From positions 921,501 through 985,500 of the forward strand of contig WAEK01000009.1 of assembly GCA_011634665.1 (NCBI GenBank): a stretch of DNA of 64,000 nucleotides, given 5' to 3'. This document shows positions 58,490 through 64,000 of the stretch, one piece after another. A program made the position numbers and the translations under genes. The notes beneath the pieces were generated by a model, which had not been told where the DNA came from, did no database searches, and saw only the letters and a list, made by a program, of their open reading frames with translations. Position 1 is the first letter of the stretch. Each line of letters begins with the position of its first letter. Source of the DNA: Mortierella sp. BCC40632. Lineage: Eukaryota; Mortierellomycota; Mortierellomycetes; Mortierellales; Mortierellaceae.

Positions 58490-59021
58490 AACTTCCCCAT
58501 CACACAACACACCTTGCACAAAGCGGACGAGCGCCCTGATCAAAGCCCCCTCTCTCTGATCAATCATTGTACATTAATTATTTTTTTTTTCTTGCACTCA
58601 ATAAACCCGAGCCATGTTGGCTCTCGATAATGGTCGAGAAAGCAAAACGAATGAAGAGGCACAGTTGAGAGTTGATGAGAAAGAGAGGAGGAAGGGGACG
58701 GGGTGAGAATTTAGACTGGTACCAGCAGAGCAAGGTCGGTCAAACCCGTGAAGGGTTCATTCAACCCCCGGGCGTGGTTCCGGTTTCGGTAGTGAAAGAA
58801 AAGATGAACCCGAGAGTGTTCTGAGACGCCCTTTTTTTTTTTTGTTGTTGTTGTTGTTGCTGTTGTTGCCATGTATCCTTACTGCAGGGATCGCCCATTC
58901 TTGTCCTCTGGGTGGAGACGAAGAAGGTCTCTTTCATTTCTTCTTTTCCTTCACTCTCCTCTCCTCTTCCCTCCGCCCTCCATCCACTCACTGCAAAAAA
59001 AAAAAAAAGAAAGAAAGAAAA
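58490..59021. other. Intergenic; LPMO-like gene 3' end and F-box gene promoter
   Basis: AATAAA at 58600-58605 fits the upstream transcript. A T/GTT run lies at 58831-58860 and a CT-rich leader with an A run precedes the next start. No gene is supported. Confidence 0.5.
58600..58605 (+). terminator. Candidate poly(A) signal of the LPMO-like gene
   Basis: AATAAA 111 bases after the stop codon on the coding strand, preceded by a T run. Confidence 0.45.
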
Positions 59022-60827
59022 ATGATGCAGCTCCTGCCAATATCGGCCATTCTCAGACTCCCAGACGAACTTCTATGCCACCTGCTCACGGTAGGTGCCG
59101 CCCAATCCTTCTCTCTCTCTCTCTCTCTCTCCTCCCCTCCAAAAACCAACCTTTCTCTCTCTTTCGGCCCTTATCCGGAAGACCCCCAATCTCCGCGCAC
59201 CTGCTCATTAACCGTGCAGCATGCTCTCTGAGCCCCTTCCTTCCTCCACTCTTGGTTCAAAGTCAATCTAACTCTCGGTGGATTTCTTGTGCTTTGTGAT
59301 CGGTTATAGTATGCGGAGGACACAGACCTGCAGGTGAGTGAATCTGGTCAAGGCGAGAGCCCCGGACGGGAAGAACACAGGATAGAGAGATAGAGAAAGT
59401 GAGAGCGAGAAGAGGGGGAAATCACAACAACAGCAACAACAAGGCCACGAAAGCTTTATTGCGATGGGCTAAGCCTTTTGAGCATTGGAACTCTCTCATA
59501 GAACCTGGCCATAACATGCAAACGTCTTCGGTCCATCGCCCTGGACGGTCCCTTGAGGCGACATATTCTCCTCATCCGGACCCCTGCTCGACTTCAGTCG
59601 TCTCTTTCCACTCGTCCTTCAAGGGATGCGCTCGTTCAACAGAACATCCTTCGAGGTGTTCATATGATTCAACACATTCGCCAGGGTCACTACATCAATG
59701 GCGATACCTCTGTCCAGACCTATTTACTCTCTTGTCGACTCGAACGTCAACTGCTTAGCCTGAGAATTAACCGAAAACTAAAGACTCGACCTCATTGGAA
59801 CGAACTTGTCGAACGAGGCTTGATCCCCGAAGAACTCTTTATGGGTCAAGAAGAATATGGAGTCACTCAAGAACCTGTGGACCATCGACGGCATCATCAG
59901 AAGCAACGACAACAAGGACGGTCCAGATTACGGTCCATCCATGATTCACCATGGCAACTGGAAGAGAGGAGTTGCATGGACGAGGACCATCTGACTCAGA
60001 CTTGTTCCATGGCTGTCCCACCCGTTCAACCTAATTTGTGTGTGCAAGGACGATATCCAGGATCGACGTTTAACCGTTCGGGCATTGAGGTTGCACAAGC
60101 GAGAGATTCTTTTAGCTCAGTCTCAACGACAGTTCATCAGAAGAGTGAAGTCATCAACACATCACCGTTAGTGGTCCAAGCGCCAACACCAACACCAGCA
60201 CCACCACCGCCTCCTCCTCCTCCATTACCATCGAATCCATCTGCCTCTGTCCTGTTTAGTCGCTACCCCCGTCGCCAGAAACGGTATATTAGTCTGGACC
60301 TTGTTCCCAAGATCGAGCTTTTGCGTCGAGCCATGGGTCGGGATCGACTCTCGCGCCTTGTCCAAAGACGACCCACTCCGACTGAGCTCTACCCATCTTC
60401 TGAATCTCTCTTGACACTTCACGCCTATCACTTCATGGGGACATCCGTTTCTCCTTCTTCATCCTCTTCTCCTTCTTGCTCTACTCTCTCGCCAGAGTTG
60501 ATTTCCATGAACAGTACTCGACTGAGTTTTTTCTTAAAGGGGGAACGATTGAGGCATTGGCTTTATCGAAGGCCAAGTCTGGCTGTCATGCTGAATGAAC
60601 GACGGATTTTGAAGAATGAGGTCAGGACGGCTTGGATGGTCTGTCCAGGTGTCAATCCAAAGGTTCGGTTCTTTGAAGGGTTGATCCAGGACCAGAGGCG
60701 GTACGAGCAACAGCAACAACAGCAACAGCAACAACAGCAATTAGAGCTAGTACTACCGCCACCGCCACCGCCATTACCACCGCCACCACCACCACTGCTG
60801 TCACTAGCACCACAACAAGCAAAATGA
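59022..60827 (+). CDS. F-box-like protein with poly-Q/poly-P tail
   Basis: Probable substrate adaptor of an SCF ubiquitin ligase. Exons 59022-59090, 59310-59333 and 59502-60827 give 472 residues. The F-box spans about residues 5-50: ILRLPDELLCHLLTYA, then DTDLQNLAITCKRLRSIALD across exons two and three, which matches the LPxExL...L....L......CKR.. pattern. The remainder (HILLIRTPARLQSS, RPHWNELVERGLIPEELF) is a fungal-specific region with no LRR or WD repeats that I can see. The C-terminus has about 12 Gln followed by a Pro-rich stretch. Splicing joins the F-box halves in phase and is supported by the motif. A long stretch of A (60945-60986) and repeat B copy 2 lie just downstream. Confidence 0.78.
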
Positions 60828-60944
60828 TCTTTTTTTTTTTTTGAACAAAACTACCTTTTTTTTTTCGTCTATAAAGTCAAGGAATGAGCAGTAAACCGTT
60901 GCTTTGCTTTTTATTGTTATTATTATTATCCTTGCATTTATCAG

Positions 60945-60986
<42 letters not shown>
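60945..60986. repeat. 42-base A homopolymer
   Basis: The longest uninterrupted homopolymer noted in the window. It borders repeat B copy 2 and could be the A tail of an inserted element or a simple expansion. Confidence 0.9.
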
Positions 60987-60988
<2 letters not shown>

Positions 60989-60999
60989 ATCTCTTGACT

Positions 61000-61340
61000 C
61001 TCAAAAAGAAATGCCATTACCTTTGTTTGAGCTGGGTCTACTTTTAGTCTTGCATGAGCCGAGTCCTGTTCGAAGAATGAGATGGAGAGGAGAGAAGGAG
61101 TAATGAGAGAAAATTGGAATGAGAAGGAAGTGTAGAAGAGAGAAAGGTGGTGAAGGTGGTGAAGCAAAGGGAAAGGAGAGGAAAGAAAAAAAAAGTAGTG
61201 AAAAAAAAAATGGTGGCAAAAAAATCTTGGCAGAGACAAAACCGCGTGTTTGCTGGCCATCTGTTCATGTACGTAGAGAGAGAGAGAGAGAATCAACAGC
61301 TTGCTGCTGCCATTCATCCTCTCAAAACCTGAATGTGTAG
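61000..61340 (-). repeat. Dispersed repeat family B, copy 2 (inverted)
   Basis: The reverse complement matches 27295-27562 in the same order of blocks, with extra T runs and a CT run inserted. The best-preserved core of about 36 bases is identical to copy 1. Confidence 0.75.
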
Positions 61341-61603
61341 TAAAGGTTGCTGTTTTCCCCCCTAGTCTGTCGCGTCTTTTTCTGGAGAGGAAAAAGGATA
61401 AGTGTAAAGGAGATAAAAGCAAAAACTCTTTTTCATAGCTGTTGCTTCTGCGCGTGTATAAAAGACACGTGGGTGGAACGGTATATTCGGGAGGAGGAGG
61501 AGGAGGAAGGGATGGATAGAACATCCAAACACTTTGCACCATCATAAAATTTCCTCTTATATTTTACAACAAATAATGCGAGTGAGAGTGTGAGAAAAGA
61601 GCG

Positions 61604-63863
61604 CTAGTAGTCATAGTCTCCCGTCCCGTTTTGAGCACTCTCCTCCCATGCTCGGAGTCGTTCATCCAGATTCATCTTGGACGCAATCTGTTGCCTGGCA
61701 GCAGCAGCAGCCAAACGCCCTTGTCTTGAAGGAGTTGAACTCTGGTCAGAGAAGAGAGGGTCCTCAGAGGCATCGACTGTCATGTCCATGCGATCGCTCA
61801 TCGAATCCTCCTCGTCTGCATCGAACCATCGATCTTCTTGATCATGGTTTTCTTGTTCAAGGTCATCCAGCTCGTCGTCAAAATCAACCGTTGAATAGTC
61901 AAAGTTGGCCTATCCTCGACGGAAAATAGAAGAGTATTTTTGTTTGTTTGTTTGGTTAGTTCAGATAGGATCAATATATAGTTCACATTTTTCGTTTCTT
62001 CTTTCTTTTCAGGAACCTAAATGAATCATACATCCAAACCATCCAGGAACCGTTGCTTCATCAGCAAAACAAACTCTTGTCGTAATACTTCCTGGTATCG
62101 TTTCCTCTGAACCGTCTCCAGATCCTCTTCTTCTTCTTCTTCCCCTTCATCTATTGCATGACCATTCTCGACCATTGCAAATCGACTTCGGTCAAGAGGT
62201 TGTTCCAACGTCAGAGCAGCTGAAGACATGGTCGATGAAACAAGACCTGGGATCGGTGTCGGAGGTACAGGAGGAGTGAGACTTATACGTGCTACCATCT
62301 CATCATCATCGTCCACAGAAGCCAAAGGTCCTTTTCGTAGCTGTGGATTCGTATCAGCAGTCGCCTGGTCGCGGGCCTGTGGTAGAGATGGTGGTCGTGG
62401 TTGTGGTGGATCCTTGGAAGGACCTTCTTCTTTTTCATCATCCTCTTCTTCACTTTCTGTATCAAACTCTTCCTCGAATTCCTCAGATGCTTCACCATCC
62501 TCTGAACGGATCTGATCCGGAGCAAGGTTCGAGGGCCGATTCCGAGGTGCTGTGGGATGATCCATATTCCAAAGTACTCGATCCACAAGACCCATATCCC
62601 TTAACGGATGAGATCCTTGTCGTTCTGAATCCAAACTCGAGTGGTTCTTTTCTTCCTTTAGATCATCTGCCCTGTGAGTAGGGCGTGTTCGGGTGCGAGG
62701 CGTTTCCATATCTTGATCATCCTCTTCTTCTTCTTCTTCCAGACGATCACTATCCATGAATCGACCAATGTATTGATGATACAACTCGGGTGCTCGTGTC
62801 TGCATCTCTGCATCTGAAAAATAGGTCGATTCCGAAAAACTAAGGTTGGATAAAGAGCCTGAGAGCGAGAGGACCGTAGCCACAGAGACGTGAGGATGAT
62901 TTGAATTCGATTGAGAAGGACGACGACCCTGAGAAGGACCCGAAGGATGTGCGTTTGCACTTGCTTTGTACTGGGGACTGGTGTGAGAAGCAATGGACGA
63001 ATCGACTGGATCCACGGGGGCGAGGAAGCGGAGCAAATAGTTGAGTCTTCGGTTCCGTCGAGTACTGTGTGGAATAGTGGATTGCATAAAGAGCTCATTT
63101 TGTCCCGTTTTAGGCTTTAGATATTCATTTTCTTGGGATGCAGTTGAATCTTGAGTGCGTTTGGGCGGAGGATCAGTGGACGAGTGGACAACGTGATCCT
63201 TGGAAGAGTCGGAGAGGTGTGGTTGTTGTTTGGAACGTTCGAAATCGGCATGTTCTTTGAGTCGCTGAAGTTGCTGTGAAAGTTTTATGAGATTGTATTT
63301 GACCTCATAATCCACTAGTGAGAAAGAAAAAGGGAAAGAACATAATACAAAATGATGGATTAAAACACTTTAACTTGCTCCAGCGTACTCGAAACAAAAA
63401 AAAAACGAGGTACTAATCCAGACTATCTAGATGGCATATCTATTCAGCCGCAGGTACCTGCAAGTGGAGTGAAAAGAGTAAGGATCTCGCGTGCGCGTTT
63501 GAGGTGCGCCAAAGAATCCGTGGTTTCTGGGCGAGTTGTTGGTTCTGACTCTAATAATGCCGGATCATTTCCTAGAGTAGTCTTTTCTACGAGTCGAGTT
63601 GATGGTACTCCCTCCACGACAGAACCCTGATCTGATGTTGCAGATAAAGTTGTTGGCAAAGGATAAAGGATCACTGAACCCCAGGTAGTGAGAAACACAC
63701 CTGGATGTTCAGTAAGGGTCCGTGCGATTTTTGCTCGCTTCTGCTCTGTGGTGAGACTGGGTTCGTTGGGACGCGAAGATGTGGGGAAGCCGGTCTGAAG
63801 GGTGTCGAGGTATGGATCCAGGTAGTCGAGGATCGCTCCGATAGATTCCTCTGGCAGTGACAT
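61604..63863 (-). CDS. CCDC97-like protein (DUF2052 family)
   Basis: Nuclear acidic protein whose animal relative CCDC97 has been linked to the SF3B splicing factor. Minus-strand exons 63863-63458, 63314-62032 and 61909-61604 give 664 residues. Family marks: TYFSDAEMQTRAPELYHQYIG at about 298-320 (start of the DUF2052 region; cut to 20: TYFSDAEMQTRAPELYHQYI), an Asp/Glu-rich middle, then YQEVLRQEFVLLMKQRFLDG at the end of exon two and ANFDYSTVDFDDELDDLE at the start of exon three. The C-terminus is acidic and then basic, ending TGDYDY. The long Ser/Pro insert in the middle is lineage-specific. The reading-frame joins restore DGLD to ANFDYS exactly where relatives have DGxDxxFDYS. Confidence 0.8.
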
Positions 63864-64000
63864 TGTTGTCCAAGAAGGTAGAAGAAGAAGACGAAGAAAA
63901 AAAAAAAAAAAAAAGGCAGAGAGTGAGAGAAAACAGGAATGGACCAATGCAGTGGAAGAAGCGAGAGTGACTGCGCGACCACCAAAAAAAAAAGTGCACA
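63864..64000. other. 5' flank of the CCDC97-like gene to window end
   Basis: Contains an A run at 63898-63914 and a GA stretch. It is the likely promoter or leader of the minus-strand gene; nothing else is seen. Confidence 0.4.

Larger units (their letters stand above)
60828..61603. other. Convergent intergenic gap with a repeat B copy
   Basis: No gene. It holds a 42-base A run and most of dispersed repeat B on the minus strand. Confidence 0.6.

Noticed and set aside
61600..62700. Alternative plus-strand frames across the CCDC97-like gene
   Set aside because: They lack recognisable protein features, while the minus frame carries the DUF2052 motifs in order.
1..64000. tRNA, rRNA or CRISPR features
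   Set aside because: No A/B-box pair with a cloverleaf, no rRNA-like conserved blocks and no regularly spaced direct repeats with unique spacers were seen by eye; a tRNA scan would settle the first.

Overview
The window is eukaryotic and fungal. Its genes are split by many short GT-AG introns, about 40 to 150 nt long, often with long T tracts before the acceptor. Intergenic DNA is full of CT/GA and homopolymer tracts. The protein set (a Neo1-type flippase, PEX16, Dug1-type dipeptidase, an LPMO-like protein, a kinase-like protein with poly-Q and SEL1 repeats, and PIF1-helicase and XPG-nuclease relics) fits an early-diverging filamentous fungus. My best guess is Mucoromycota sensu lato, close to Mortierellaceae. 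That assignment is inference; no rRNA or marker locus is present.

Layout: 0.9-7.5 kb (+) KIF1/Unc104-type kinesin-3 in 10 exons; 8.0-9.6 kb (-) unknown four-helix membrane protein; 10.3-11.1 kb (-) oligoribonuclease, divergent from 11.6-12.8 kb (+) TCTP; 13.0-15.4 kb (-) low-complexity Q/H-rich protein with an apparent reading-frame break. From about 15.4 to 25.8 kb lies a gene-poor island holding an XPG/FEN-like nuclease relic, a decayed PIF1/Helitron-type helicase and a 79-residue secreted Cys-rich protein. Then come 25.8-27.1 kb (+) a single-pass KDK-repeat protein, 27.1-29.9 kb repeats and a minisatellite, 29.9-35.3 kb (-) Neo1/ATP9-type P4-ATPase (11 exons, one GC-AG intron), 36.2-37.9 kb (+) flavin monooxygenase, 38.2-39.9 kb (-) RluA-type pseudouridine synthase, and 40.8-42.7 kb (+) PEX16. 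Next are 43.8-48.2 kb (-) an MLKL-like helical N-terminus plus degenerate kinase plus poly-Q plus SEL1 protein, 49.6-52.0 kb (-) Cys-Gly metallodipeptidase, 53.4-55.8 kb (+) calpain, 57.7-58.5 kb (+) LPMO-like secreted protein, 59.0-60.8 kb (+) F-box protein, and 61.6-63.9 kb (-) CCDC97-like protein.

The genes are mostly unrelated housekeeping genes rather than a cluster. Common themes are membrane and vesicle traffic (kinesin-3, Neo1, PEX16), RNA metabolism (oligoribonuclease, pseudouridine synthase, CCDC97-like) and proteolysis or peptide turnover (dipeptidase, calpain, F-box). The most unusual item is the 1086-residue kinase-like protein at 43.8-48.2 kb: its order of parts recalls the animal and plant necroptosis executor MLKL, with a SEL1-type tail added. 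The second is the Cys-rich secreted peptide inside the transposon-relic island. Exon boundaries below were set by hand from splice motifs, reading phase and recognisable family motifs.
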